From an uncultured Jannaschia sp. (GTDB lineage Bacteria > Pseudomonadota > Alphaproteobacteria > Rhodobacterales > Rhodobacteraceae), in contig NZ_CANLTR010000017.1 of NCBI RefSeq assembly GCF_947494055.1, positions 1-64,000 on the forward strand: DNA of 64,000 bases. Direction: 5' to 3'. This document shows, one piece after another, positions 8,388-17,457 of the stretch. Position 1 is the stretch's first letter; each line of letters starts with the position of its first letter. Both the position numbers and the translations under genes were made by a program. The notes under the pieces were generated by a model. That model was not told where the DNA came from, did no database searches, and worked only from the letters and a program-made list of their open reading frames with translations.

Positions 8388-8648
8388 TCAGCGATCCGTC
8401 CGCAATGCGGTCGCCGCCTTGATCACCACCTGCGCGGCCATGATCCGCCCGGCGATCTGCGTATACTGCGTGTCGGTGCCGAGGTGGCGCGCACCGTCCT
8501 CGTCGGCCTTCGAACGAATGCGGCGGTCGATTTCGTCGGAGCGTCCCGTGCCGCCGGCGTTGCCAGTCTCCGCGCCTGCGTCGGTCGAAGGGATTGCCGA
8601 GGGGAATCGTCCCGATCGACCTCCCGCCCAGTCATTCGGCGCCGAGGA
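8388..8648 (-). other. Open coding-like stretch continuing in frame after the nuclease stop
   Basis: After the TGA of the nuclease (8649-8651) the same frame stays open for 86 codons to a second TGA at 8388-8390. Its last 50 residues have strongly coding-like GC3 usage and read as a plausible helical segment (DEIDRRIRSKADEDGARH, then LGTDTQYTQIAGRIMAAQVV). There is no ATG, GTG or TTG in frame before the ATG within IAGRIMAAQ. It may be a small gene with a non-canonical start, a lost C-terminal extension of the nuclease, or an unlikely chance frame. I do not recognise a family. Confidence 0.3.
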
Positions 8649-9578
8649 TCATCGACCGAATGCGAGCAGCAGACTTTCCGGTCCGTCCACACGATGGATG
8701 CCATCGGCGAAGACAAACTGCGCCCGTTCCGCCATCGGATCGCTCGCGTAGAGAGTGGAAAAGTCGAGCCCGGACATCCGCGACAGATGCGACAGGCGGA
8801 CCTGATAGGTCCCGTAGGCACCGAAGGCGAAGCCGGGATGGAGGAGATCGTCGATCAGATTGCCCTGCGCGAGGACGTAGCCCGTCGCCGAAAGCCGTCC
8901 CGTCGCGTCGTCCACCACCGCCGCGATCTTCCAGTAGGCGGCGGGAATGGCCACGCCGCCCGCCCCGTGTCGCGGCTCGAGCGGCCGGTCACTGTCGGCG
9001 AGGATCGGCCCGGTGATGACCGACGCCCGAAGCCCCCGCGTCGTGACCGCCCCGAGGATGTAATCCTCGAGCCCGAGCCAGTCGCGCTGGTTGAGGTCCG
9101 CATGCTGGGGCGCCGCGTTCGTGTAGTGGAAGGTGTCCGCCTCGCCGCGCTCGGCCTCCGCCTGGCTCGCCCCCCACCCCGCATCCTTGCGGCGGACCAT
9201 GTGCCCCCGGTCCAGCGGATTGTCCCGATAGAGCTCGTTGCCGATCTGGTGCTCCGGCGCGAGCCGCCCGTCGAGCCGCCAGCGTCCGCGCCGCTTCAGC
9301 CGGAAGGCGTGCGTCCCGTCGATGTTGACGGCCGCCAGGATCGGCAACCGACGGGATTGGGATTGCAGGATCGAGAAATGCTGATAGCGCAGGATGTCGT
9401 CGGGCGCCCCGGCGACGGGCGCGAGGTCACTTGCACGGCGTCCGAGCCCCGGGAAATCCACGCGGAGCGCGCCATCACCAAGAAATGCCGGATCGTAGCC
9501 GCGGCGATCCGCGAAGGCGTCGGGCGGAGTCGTGTCGAACGCGCTCACGGCAGATAACCAATGCGCGTGACCCGCCAT
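8649..9578 (-). CDS. DNA/RNA non-specific endonuclease (NUC/EndoG family)
   Basis: A 309-residue protein with the beta-beta-alpha-metal nuclease motif NPLDRGHMVRRKDAGWG (catalytic His about residue 126) and the downstream metal-ligand segment TNAAPQHADLNQRDW. This is the Serratia nuclease/EndoG signature, an Mg-dependent enzyme that cuts single- and double-stranded DNA and RNA. No clear signal peptide is seen with the chosen ATG at 9578, which has a weak ribosome site, so the start is uncertain; an upstream extension to 9758 would be Arg-rich and unlike the family. It stands alone, converging on the TRAP operon. Confidence 0.8.
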   Translation of the reverse strand: MAGHAHWLSAVSAFDTTPPDAFADRRGYDPAFLGDGALRVDFPGLGRRASDLAPVAGAPDDILRYQHFSILQSQSRRLPILAAVNIDGTHAFRLKRRGRWRLDGRLAPEHQIGNELYRDNPLDRGHMVRRKDAGWGASQAEAERGEADTFHYTNAAPQHADLNQRDWLGLEDYILGAVTTRGLRASVITGPILADSDRPLEPRHGAGGVAIPAAYWKIAAVVDDATGRLSATGYVLAQGNLIDDLLHPGFAFGAYGTYQVRLSHLSRMSGLDFSTLYASDPMAERAQFVFADGIHRVDGPESLLLAFGR

Positions 9579-9739
9579 ATCACGCGGTTGGTCCCGTTTC
9601 GATTCAGCCTGATCGAAGCTGCCCCCGCAACGGGCGGCGCGACGGGATGAAAGTACCTTTCGACTTGCACGACGCATCCCCCATGATCTTCCGCTATGCC
9701 GGGTTATATTCGATCGATGGCACCGAGGGAGCCGAAGAA

Positions 9740-10150
9740 ATGCGCATCGTTTTCGCAATCATCTTGATGTGGTCGGCGATGCCGGCCGCCGCCGCGGATC
9801 TGACGGTCCGGATCGGGAATCTCCGCTCCGCCGAGGGGCAGCTTCTGGTGGCCGTCTGCGAGGAGGCGCAATTCACTAAGCCGGGCTGCGCCTATACCGG
9901 ACAAGCCCCGGCCTCCGGGGGGGTCGTGACGGTTCGCGACGTGCCGCCGGGCACCTACGCGATCCAGGCGATCCACGACGAGAACGGCAACGGCACGCTC
10001 GACCGTCGGCTGATGTTCCTGCCGCTCGAAGGGATCGGGTTCTCCCGGAATGCGCCGATGCGGCGCGGTCCGCCCCGCTTCGCCGATGCCGCGGTCGAGA
10101 TACAAGGGGATGGCGTCGTGTCCTTCGATATGGCGTATTTCCAGGAGTGA
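9740..10150 (+). CDS. DUF2141 family secreted protein
   Basis: A 136-residue protein with a signal peptide (MRIVFAIILMWSAMPAAAA) followed by a small beta domain of the DUF2141 type: LTVRIGNLRSAEGQLLVAVC, VPPGTYAIQAIHDENGNGTLD, then GIGFSRNAPM. The family is periplasmic and its role is unknown. Start at 9740 is chosen because it yields a proper signal peptide and has GGGAG upstream. Confidence 0.75.
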   Translation: MRIVFAIILMWSAMPAAAADLTVRIGNLRSAEGQLLVAVCEEAQFTKPGCAYTGQAPASGGVVTVRDVPPGTYAIQAIHDENGNGTLDRRLMFLPLEGIGFSRNAPMRRGPPRFADAAVEIQGDGVVSFDMAYFQE

Positions 10151-10247
10151 GGCCGCCCGCACGCGGCGCGTTCGTCTGCCGCTTGCGCGGAACGGCAAGG
10201 TCGGCGACGGATCAGGCCGTCGCGTCAGAGGGGATCCGGAGGAAACC

Positions 10248-11450
10248 ATGCGAAAGGTGCAAGGCGTCGAGCGGCCCGACTGGAAGGACCGCGCGGAGGC
10301 GGCCGGCTTCGTGTTCCACACGATGTACGGGGAGCCCTACTGGGACGAGGCCAGCGCCTATGCCTTCACGCTGGAGGAGATCGAGACGCGGCTCGAGGAC
10401 CCGTCCACCGCGCTCCACGCGATGGTGCGCGAGGCCGTCGCCCGCGTGGTCGATGACGAGGCGCTGATGGACCGGCTGGGCATCCCCGCGCCGCATATGG
10501 ACTTCGTCGCGGGCTCCTGGCGGGCGGGCGAGGCGGAGCTCTACGGGCGGATGGACCTCGCCTACGACGGGACGGGTCCCGCGAAGCTGCTGGAATACAA
10601 CGCCGACACGCCGACCTCGCTCTACGAGACGGGACACTTCCAGTGGGACTGGCTGGAGGGCGCGCGCGAGGCCGGCTTGATCCCCCCGGGGTCGGACCAG
10701 CTCAACCGATTGCAGGAGGCCCTGACCGAGCGCTTCGCCGAGATCTGCGCACAAGGCGAGGACCTGCACTTCGCGGCCATCGAAGGCGTCGCGGAGGATT
10801 ACGCGAATGTCGAGACGCTGGCCTATGCCGCCCGCGATGCCGGGCTCGGCGCGCATTACGTGCCGGTGAACGCCATCGACATCGATCCGTCGGGACGGCT
10901 CGTCGACAACGAGGCGCGGATCATCGGCACGCTCTTCAAGCTCTACCCGTGGGAGGATTTCCTCCGCGACGAGGCCGCCGACGCGCTGGCCGCTTCCGGC
11001 ACGCGCTTCATCGAGCCGCCATGGAAGGCGCTCGTTTCGAACAAGGGAATTCTTGCCGTGCTATGGGAGATGTTCGAGGGGCATCCGAACCTGTTGCCGA
11101 CCTTTTTCGTCGACGACCTCGAGCGCGGGTCGGAGGCGTGGGACCGTGCCGTGGAAGCCGGGCATTTCACCCACGGCCGGGTCACGAAGCCGATTTTCTC
11201 GCGCGAGGGGGCGGGGGTGCGGATCGCGGGACCCGACGGTTCGGAGGTCGAGGCTTCGCGGGACGCGTCCTACGACACCCATCCGAGCGTGGTGCAGGCC
11301 TACGCGCCGCTGCCCGAGATGGACGGCATGCGACCGGTCATGGGCACCTGGATCGTGGGCGAGACCTGCGTGGCGCTCGGCATCCGCGAAGATCGGTCGC
11401 GCATCACGCAGGATCTCAGCCGGTTCAAGCCGCACTATATAGAGCCGTAG
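10248..11450 (+). CDS. ygiC: Glutathionylspermidine synthase-like ATP-grasp protein (YgiC/YjfC type)
   Basis: A 400-residue ATP-grasp ligase of the GSP_synth family. Diagnostic segments are GFVFHTMYGEPYWDEASAYA near the N-terminus, KLLEYNADTPTSLYETGHFQ (about residue 105-125), ARIIGTLFKLYPWEDFL, WKALVSNKGILAVLWEMF and THGRVTKPIFSREGAG (nucleotide-binding loop). It lacks the amidase domain of E. coli Gss, so it matches YgiC rather than bifunctional Gss. The family forms an amide bond with ATP; the substrate of YgiC-type members is not established. ATG 10248 has CCGGAGGAA upstream. It is followed 18 bp later by a YgiB-type protein, the conserved pairing. Confidence 0.8.
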   Translation: MRKVQGVERPDWKDRAEAAGFVFHTMYGEPYWDEASAYAFTLEEIETRLEDPSTALHAMVREAVARVVDDEALMDRLGIPAPHMDFVAGSWRAGEAELYGRMDLAYDGTGPAKLLEYNADTPTSLYETGHFQWDWLEGAREAGLIPPGSDQLNRLQEALTERFAEICAQGEDLHFAAIEGVAEDYANVETLAYAARDAGLGAHYVPVNAIDIDPSGRLVDNEARIIGTLFKLYPWEDFLRDEAADALAASGTRFIEPPWKALVSNKGILAVLWEMFEGHPNLLPTFFVDDLERGSEAWDRAVEAGHFTHGRVTKPIFSREGAGVRIAGPDGSEVEASRDASYDTHPSVVQAYAPLPEMDGMRPVMGTWIVGETCVALGIREDRSRITQDLSRFKPHYIEP

Positions 11451-11468
11451 CGAAGGAAAGGACCGGAC

Positions 11469-12017
11469 ATGAAGGCATCGGCACCCAAGCGGATCATGCT
11501 CCTCGGCGCGGCATCGGTGATGGCGCTCGCGGGCTGTCAGGAGGAGCAGGCGGAGGTGGTCGTGTTCGACGATCCCGCGACTTGCGAGGCGAGCGGCGTG
11601 GACGCGGAGACCTGCGAGGCGCAATACGCCGAGGCGCAGGCCGAGCACGAGGAGACCGCGCCGCGCTACGACGCGCTCGCGGTCTGCGAGGCGGAGCACG
11701 GCGAAGGCGCCTGCATCGAGGACGAGAGTCGTCCCTCGATCTTCATGCCGCTGATGGCCGGGTTCCTGATGGGCCAGCTTCTGTCGGGTCGCGGCTTCGC
11801 CTCCCGGGCGATGGTGCCGGACGCGGGGTCGGGCTTCGCTACCACCGACGGCGGCACCCGCGCCTCCAGCCTTTCGGGCCGCGGCAACGTTGCCGCCTCG
11901 TCGCTGACCACCCAGGCGACGAGCACCCGGAACGCGGCCCCCCTCACCCGGTCCTCCGTCGCCCGCAGCGGTGGCTTCGGCGCCTCGCGCACCGGCGGAT
12001 TTCGCGCAGGAGGCTAA
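11469..12017 (+). CDS. ygiB: DUF1190 (YgiB-like) lipoprotein
   Basis: A 182-residue protein with an export signal ending in a lipobox (VMALAGC, Cys about residue 23), a Glu/Cys-rich domain with four cysteines at regular spacing (ATCEASGVDAETCEAQYAEA; AVCEAEHGEGACIEDESR), a central hydrophobic stretch and a Ser/Gly/Arg-rich tail. This is the DUF1190 layout. It is tied to the adjacent ygiC-like gene and probably co-transcribed. Confidence 0.75.
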   Translation: MKASAPKRIMLLGAASVMALAGCQEEQAEVVVFDDPATCEASGVDAETCEAQYAEAQAEHEETAPRYDALAVCEAEHGEGACIEDESRPSIFMPLMAGFLMGQLLSGRGFASRAMVPDAGSGFATTDGGTRASSLSGRGNVAASSLTTQATSTRNAAPLTRSSVARSGGFGASRTGGFRAGG

Positions 12018-12169
12018 CGGCGCCGAGATCATCCGAGGGCCGACACACGCCCCGCGTGACAGGAGACGTTGCAGGACGGAAACCTGACAGGATCGCCGAG
12101 CGGCTCGTCGCGCGATCACCCGTTTGCTAAGCATAGGGTCAATCCGCGTCGCGACAGGAAAGGGCCGCC

Positions 12170-13102
12170 ATGAGCGTCGCCGTCTACCTCCCCACCGAGG
12201 AGAAGACCCGCTGGTGGGTGGAGCGCCTCGCCGCGTTGATGCCCGGCCGCGACGTACGCTCGCTGCGGCAGGTAGCGGCCCCCGGATCGGTACGCTACCT
12301 CGTTGTCTGGCGGCCCCGCCCCGGCGATATCGCAAAGTTCGCGAACCTGCGGGCGGTGATCTCCATCGGCGCGGGGATCGACCATGTCCTCGCCGATCCG
12401 GACTTGCCGCCGGGCCTGCCGATCATCCGCACCACCGGACGCGACCTGACGCAGCGGATGCGCGAATACGTCGCCCTCCACGTGCTGCGCCACCATCGCG
12501 ACATGCCCCGGCAATTGCAGGCCCAGCGGGAGCGCGACTGGCACGCGATCGTCGTTCCCGTCGCCCCGAACCGCGTCGTGGGCGTGATGGGGCTCGGCAA
12601 TCTCGGCGCGGCGGCGGCGCGGACGCTGGCCGATCTGGGCTTCGCCACGCGCGGCTGGTCGCGGCGCGGCGGTGCGGTGCCGGGCGTGGAGACCTTCGCC
12701 GGCGCTGAGGAATTCGCCGGCTTTCTGTCGGGCTGCGAGATCCTCGTGAACCTTCTGCCGCTCACCGATGCGACCCGCGGCATCCTCGGCGCGGACCTTT
12801 TCGACAGGCTCGCGCCTGGAGCCTGCGTCGTGAATTGCGCGCGGGGGGCGCATCTGGTGGAGGAGGACCTCCTCGCCGCGCTGGCGACGGGACAGGTCAG
12901 GCAGGCGACGCTCGACGTGTTCCGGCAGGAGCCGCTGCCCTCCGACGACCCGTTCTGGCACCACCCCGCGATCACCGTGACGCCGCATGTCGCCGCGCAG
13001 ATCGACCCCGCCACCGGCGCCCGGCTCATCGCCGACAATATCGAGACCTTCGACGCGACCGGGACCTGCGACGATCTCGCGGACGCGGCGCGGGGCTACT
13101 GA
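12170..13102 (+). CDS. ghrA: D-2-hydroxyacid dehydrogenase, GhrA-like glyoxylate/hydroxypyruvate reductase
   Basis: A 310-residue enzyme. The NAD(P)-binding glycine motif is VVGVMGLGNLGAAAARTLADLGF (shortened: VMGLGNLGAAAA, about residue 140). The catalytic Arg is in NCARGAHLVEEDLLAAL, Glu in DVFRQEPLP, and His in ITVTPHVAAQ. The WSRRGG after the second beta strand, instead of an acidic residue, suggests NADPH use. It reduces glyoxylate or hydroxypyruvate in the cytoplasm. It has its own upstream gap of about 150 bp and is probably monocistronic. Confidence 0.8.
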   Translation: MSVAVYLPTEEKTRWWVERLAALMPGRDVRSLRQVAAPGSVRYLVVWRPRPGDIAKFANLRAVISIGAGIDHVLADPDLPPGLPIIRTTGRDLTQRMREYVALHVLRHHRDMPRQLQAQRERDWHAIVVPVAPNRVVGVMGLGNLGAAAARTLADLGFATRGWSRRGGAVPGVETFAGAEEFAGFLSGCEILVNLLPLTDATRGILGADLFDRLAPGACVVNCARGAHLVEEDLLAALATGQVRQATLDVFRQEPLPSDDPFWHHPAITVTPHVAAQIDPATGARLIADNIETFDATGTCDDLADAARGY

Positions 13103-13204
13103 CCGCCCGGCGGGCCCGTCCGCAACTCCGGTGCAGGCCCGCGGTAGCAGGTTCTTAAGAAATTGATGGCACGCCATTCCGGCATTCCGCATGCGAGGAT
13201 GGCG

Positions 13205-14254
13205 ATGCAGATGAGAATCCTGATTGTCGAGGACGATACCATCGCCCGCGCGGTGCTGAGCCGGGTCATCACGCAGGCCTTCGAATGCACCGTCGCGCAG
13301 CACCACAACGGGTTCGAGGCGCTCGCCGACTGCGCCGGAACCGCGCCCGACCTCATCCTCGTCGATTACCAGATGCCCGGAATGAACGGCGTCGAGTTCA
13401 TCCGCCGCCTGCGCCGCGACGCCCGCTTCGAACACGTCCCTGTCGTCATGATCACCGCCGAGATCGCGCGTGACGTGCTGATCGAGGCGATCGAGGCGGG
13501 CGCGACCGATTTCCTGCGCAAGCCCGTCGATCCGCAGGAGCTGAAGGTCCGCGCGCGCAACCTCCTCGGCCTGCGCGAGGCGCAGCTCAAGCTCGCCGAT
13601 CGGGCACGCCTCCTCGCTTCCGAGGTGGCGCAGGCGACGCGGCGACTGATCGAACGCGAGGAGGAGATCATCTGGCGCCTCGCCCGCGCGATCGAGCATC
13701 GCGACGGCGGCACCGGCGAGCATATCGCCCGCGTCGCCGCCATCTCGCGGATCATCGCTGAGGAAATGGGGCTCGAGCCAGAGCATTGCCGAAACATCTA
13801 TCTCGGGGCCCCGCTGCACGACGTCGGCAAGGTCGGCATCCCCGATAGCATCCTCAACAAGCCCGACAGGCTCTCGCCGGAGGAATTCAAGACGATGCAG
13901 GATCACGTGACCTTCGGCGCCTCCATCCTGTCCAACGGCGACAGCGACCTGATCCGGGTTGCCGAGGCCATCGCAGCCGCCCACCACGAGAAATGGGACG
14001 GCAACGGCTATCCCCGGGGACTCGCCGGCGAGGCGATCCCGGTCGAGGGCCGGATCGTCGCCGTGGCGGACGTGTTCGACGCGCTCTGCCAGCGCCGGGC
14101 CTACAAGCCCGCCTGGTGTCCAGATGAGGCCCGCGCCGAGATCGTGGCCCAGTCGGGGCAGCATTTCGACCCGGCCTGCGTCGCGGCGTTCGAGCGGGGG
14201 TGGGAGCGGGTCGTCAGTTTCCTGAGGGCCGAAGACGCCGCCGAATTGGCCTGA
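13205..14254 (+). CDS. Response regulator with HD-GYP domain
   Basis: A 349-residue protein. The receiver domain (residues 1-125) has the acidic pair EDD and phospho-acceptor Asp54 in LILVDYQMPGMNG, with the conserved Lys in DFLRKPVD. After a helical linker comes an HD-GYP domain with HDVGKVGIPDSILNKPDRLS and HHEKWDGNGYPRGL, both motifs intact, so cyclic-di-GMP phosphodiesterase activity is likely. Three in-frame ATGs lie at 13199, 13205 and 13211; GAGG at 13195-13198 fits 13205 best. It is followed by a secreted protein and a hybrid kinase, a likely signalling set. Confidence 0.85.
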   Translation: MQMRILIVEDDTIARAVLSRVITQAFECTVAQHHNGFEALADCAGTAPDLILVDYQMPGMNGVEFIRRLRRDARFEHVPVVMITAEIARDVLIEAIEAGATDFLRKPVDPQELKVRARNLLGLREAQLKLADRARLLASEVAQATRRLIEREEEIIWRLARAIEHRDGGTGEHIARVAAISRIIAEEMGLEPEHCRNIYLGAPLHDVGKVGIPDSILNKPDRLSPEEFKTMQDHVTFGASILSNGDSDLIRVAEAIAAAHHEKWDGNGYPRGLAGEAIPVEGRIVAVADVFDALCQRRAYKPAWCPDEARAEIVAQSGQHFDPACVAAFERGWERVVSFLRAEDAAELA

Positions 14255-14282
14255 ATCCATGCAACGAGAGAAGGACAGACCG

Positions 14283-14780
14283 ATGAGACATTCCTTGATC
14301 GCCCTGGCGCTCGCGTCGGGCGTCTCCGCCGCGTCCGCAGCCGAGCTTCCCGAGCCCACCGGCCCCGTCGTGCTCGTCGTCACGGGCGAGATCGCCAACA
14401 CCAACATGGGCGACGAGGCGCATTTCGACCTCGCCATGCTCGACGCGCTGGCGAGCCGCGAGACCGTCATCGAAACGCCGTGGTACGAGGGCACGAAGGC
14501 CTTCTCCGGCCCGATGATCGCAGCGCTGCTGGACGCAGTCGGGGCCGAGGGCGAGACCCTGCGCGTCAACGCGCTCAACGACTATTCCGCCGAGATCCCG
14601 CGCAGCGACGTCGTCGATTATCCGGTCATCCTCGCCACGCGGATCGATGGCGACACGCTGTCCGTGCGCGACAAGGGCCCGGGCTTCGTGATCTATCCGT
14701 TCGACGTGGCGCCGGACCTCTACAACGAGATGACCTTCGGCCGCTCGGTCTGGCAGGTCGGCTCCATCGACGTCTTCTGA
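14283..14780 (+). CDS. Secreted protein with a molybdopterin-oxidoreductase-like (SUOX) fold
   Basis: A 165-residue protein. A signal peptide ends ASGVSAASA and the mature part reads GPVVLVVTGEIANTN, then FDLAMLDALASRETVIETPW, then EGTKAFSGPMIAALLDAVGA and LRVNALNDYSAEIP. These are the sulphite-oxidase-type domain elements seen in small cofactor-free periplasmic proteins beside histidine kinases. No cofactor Cys is present, so enzymatic activity is doubtful and a sensory role is plausible. It sits 28 bp after the HD-GYP regulator and 12 bp before the hybrid kinase. Function is inferred from context. Confidence 0.65.
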   Translation: MRHSLIALALASGVSAASAAELPEPTGPVVLVVTGEIANTNMGDEAHFDLAMLDALASRETVIETPWYEGTKAFSGPMIAALLDAVGAEGETLRVNALNDYSAEIPRSDVVDYPVILATRIDGDTLSVRDKGPGFVIYPFDVAPDLYNEMTFGRSVWQVGSIDVF

Positions 14781-14792
14781 AGCGTCGGCGCG

Positions 14793-16934
14793 GTGGGTGG
14801 AATACGTCGCATCGGCCGGCACCGGCACGCGCTCGGCATCATCGCGCTCACGCTCGTCAGCGTCGTCATCTTCGCCGCCATCGTGACGATGTTCCTCAAC
14901 CTCGACGAGCGGCAGCGCGAGATCGAGGCGGGCATCCGCGAGGACGCCGTCTGGGCTGCCTTTCAAGCGGACCGGGAGACGGGCCGCCTGATCGAGACGA
15001 TCCTGTCGGCCCAGAGCGAACCGGGCAACGAGATGCTGGACGCGGTCGTGCTGCGCTACGACATCCTCTACTCCCGCGCACGCCTCATGGCGGAGGGGAA
15101 GTTCGCGAACGCCATCGGCGGCAATGCCGAAGTCGTCGACCTGGCCCGCGCCACCTATAACGCGGTCATGGATTTCGCTCCTGTCATCGACGCGGTCGCG
15201 GCGGATCGACAGGCGCTGCAGGCCGCGCTCTCCGACCTGCTGGCGCGGGCCGTGCCGATCCGGTCCCTGACCGAACGGCTAGCCAAGGTCGCCAACGCCG
15301 CGAACAACGAAGCGCGGGTCGGCGCCCGGAGCGAGGTCAAGGTCAGGTATCACCAGATCGCGGTCAGCGTCGGCGTCCTGACGCTGGCGCTGGTGCTGAT
15401 CGTGACGCTGCTCGCTGTGCAACTCCGCCAGATTTCCCGGACCGGCCGCGACCTCGAGGAGATGAACCGGCGCATCGCCCGCACCGCCGAGGCGGCCGAA
15501 GTGGGCAACCGAGCCAAGACGCGGTTCCTCGCCGCGATGAGCCACGAGATCCGCACACCCCTGAACGGGCTGATCGGCATGACCGACGTGCTGTCGGAAA
15601 CGCCGCTCACGCCCGAGCAGCGCCGTCACGTCGACACCATCCGGCATTCCGGCAACCTGCTCCTCGACGTGATCAGCGACATCCTCGACTACTCGAAGCT
15701 CGAGAACGGGCACACCACGATCCACGCCGAACGGGTGGACCTCGCCGAGATCCTGGAACCGGTCCGCATCGTGATGACGCCGCGAGCCCAGGCAGCCGGT
15801 CTCGACTTCGCCATCGAGGCGCCGGACGTCTCCGTCGAGACCGATCCGACACGGATCCGGCAGGTGCTGATCAACCTCGTCGGCAACGCGATCAAGTTCA
15901 CCCCGCAGGGATCGGTCCGCCTGACCGTCCGGCCGCGCGACGCGACGGCCCTGCGGTTCGAGGTGCGCGATACCGGCGTCGGCATCTGCGCCGAGGACGT
16001 TCCCAGGCTCTTCACCGAGTTCAGTCAGGTCGACGGCAGTCACGCCCGGCAGTTCGGCGGAACCGGTCTGGGGCTCGCGATCTGCAAGCGCCTGGTCACC
16101 GTGCTCGGCGGGACGATCGGCGTGGAGACGGTCCACGGCGTCGGAAGCTGCTTCTGGTTCGATGTGCCGGTCGTGCGGATCGCGGCGTCCGAAACGACCG
16201 CGCCCGTCGCGTCGCGACCCGCCGCGCGCAGCGGCTTCGACGGGTGTCGGGTGCTGGTGGTCGAGGACAACCCGATCAACCGCGACGTCGCCTGCGAGCT
16301 TCTGCGCCAGGTCGGGGCGTCGGTCGATTGCGCCGTGGACGGGGAGGACGGGATTTCCGCGATCACGGCCGACACGTTCGACCTCGTCTTCATGGACATG
16401 CAGATGCCACGCGTCGACGGCCTGACCGCGACCCGGCGCACCCGCGAGCTCGGCCTGACCGTGCCCATCGTCGGACTGACCGCGAACGCGTTCGTGTCCG
16501 ACCGCAACGATTGCCTCGCGGCGGGCATGGACGATTTCGTCGCGAAGCCGATCACGCGGGAGAAGCTGATCGCGACCCTCGAACGCTGGCTCCCCGCGCC
16601 GGCCGCCTGCGAAACGGAGGCATCGGCGGAACCGGCCCCGGCCAGCCATCCGCAGCGCGCCGCGCTGGAGGCGGAGCTCGGCGCCGGCTATGTCGAGGAA
16701 CTCGTGTCGCAATTCGTCGATCAGGGGCAGGACCTGATCGCCGAGATCCGCGCGGCATTCGAGGCGGGCGATGCCATGCGCGGCGACAGGGCGCTCCATA
16801 CGCTCAAGGGCAGCGCCCTGACGCTCGGTCTCGACGAGATCGCCGAGATCGCCGCGAGCTGCCGTGCCTCGCCGGAAGGTGACCGGATCGCGCGGCTCGA
16901 CAATCTGCTGGCGGAGATGCGGGAGGCGGCCTAG
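14793..16934 (+). CDS. Hybrid sensor histidine kinase with receiver and HPt domains
   Basis: A 713-residue protein. It has an N-terminal membrane helix (about 13-35), a periplasmic segment (36-185), a second helix (about 190-210), HisKA with His251 in AAMSHEIRTPLNG, and HATPase_c with NLVGNAIKFT (N box about 361), DTGVGI and FGGTGLGLAI. A receiver domain follows with Asp535 in LVFMDMQMPRVDG, and an HPt domain with His669 in RALHTLKGSALTLG. It is therefore a self-contained phosphorelay kinase. The GTG start at 14793 is 12 bp after the secreted protein gene, whose product may be the periplasmic input. The HD-GYP regulator upstream is a plausible output. Confidence 0.88.
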   Translation: MGGIRRIGRHRHALGIIALTLVSVVIFAAIVTMFLNLDERQREIEAGIREDAVWAAFQADRETGRLIETILSAQSEPGNEMLDAVVLRYDILYSRARLMAEGKFANAIGGNAEVVDLARATYNAVMDFAPVIDAVAADRQALQAALSDLLARAVPIRSLTERLAKVANAANNEARVGARSEVKVRYHQIAVSVGVLTLALVLIVTLLAVQLRQISRTGRDLEEMNRRIARTAEAAEVGNRAKTRFLAAMSHEIRTPLNGLIGMTDVLSETPLTPEQRRHVDTIRHSGNLLLDVISDILDYSKLENGHTTIHAERVDLAEILEPVRIVMTPRAQAAGLDFAIEAPDVSVETDPTRIRQVLINLVGNAIKFTPQGSVRLTVRPRDATALRFEVRDTGVGICAEDVPRLFTEFSQVDGSHARQFGGTGLGLAICKRLVTVLGGTIGVETVHGVGSCFWFDVPVVRIAASETTAPVASRPAARSGFDGCRVLVVEDNPINRDVACELLRQVGASVDCAVDGEDGISAITADTFDLVFMDMQMPRVDGLTATRRTRELGLTVPIVGLTANAFVSDRNDCLAAGMDDFVAKPITREKLIATLERWLPAPAACETEASAEPAPASHPQRAALEAELGAGYVEELVSQFVDQGQDLIAEIRAAFEAGDAMRGDRALHTLKGSALTLGLDEIAEIAASCRASPEGDRIARLDNLLAEMREAA

Positions 16935-16944
16935 CTCAACGGCG

Positions 16945-17451
16945 ATGGACGTCGCGCCCCTCATCGTCACCCTGGAAGCCGACCCGGAGAGCCAGGCCCG
17001 CTTCGACGCGGATCGGGCGCGCTGGTTCCCGCCCGCGCGCAACCTCGTGCCGGCGCATGTGACGCTGTTCCACCATCTGCCGGGGGACCGTGCGGGCGAG
17101 GTGGCGGCGCGGCTCGACCGCGTGGCGGCGGACCGGCCCCGATTGGCGTTCCGCGTGGCGTCCGTCATGCCGCTCGGCCGGGGCGCGGCCTACCGGCTCG
17201 ACCTGCCGGCGGGCGACGCGCTGCGTCGCGAGATCGGCGCGGGATTCACGCTCACCGCGCAGGATCGCGGCGGCCTGCGCGCCCACGTCACCGTTCAGAA
17301 CAAGGTCTCGCGCGAGGAAGCCCACGCGACGCTGGAAACCCTGCGCGCCGGGTTCACGCCCTGGGACGGGCAGGCCCACGCGCTGCGCCTGTGGTGGTAT
17401 CGCGGGGGCCCGTGGGAGGAAGTGGGGCGTTACCCGTTCGCCGCGACCTGA
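16945..17451 (+). CDS. LigT-like 2'-5' RNA ligase / cyclic phosphodiesterase superfamily protein
   Basis: A 168-residue protein of the 2H phosphoesterase fold with both HxT motifs: PAHVTLFHHLPGD (first His about residue 39) and RAHVTVQNKVSRE (second His about residue 114). These form the paired catalytic histidines. The family acts on 2',3'-cyclic phosphate RNA ends or related small molecules; the substrate here is unknown. It begins 10 bp after the hybrid kinase stop. Confidence 0.75.
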   Translation: MDVAPLIVTLEADPESQARFDADRARWFPPARNLVPAHVTLFHHLPGDRAGEVAARLDRVAADRPRLAFRVASVMPLGRGAAYRLDLPAGDALRREIGAGFTLTAQDRGGLRAHVTVQNKVSREEAHATLETLRAGFTPWDGQAHALRLWWYRGGPWEEVGRYPFAAT

Positions 17452-17457
17452 TGGCGA

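Noticed and set aside
12116-14578. 820-residue minus-strand frame over ghrA and the HD-GYP gene
   Set aside because: Antisense shadow of two well-recognised genes; its protein has no family features.
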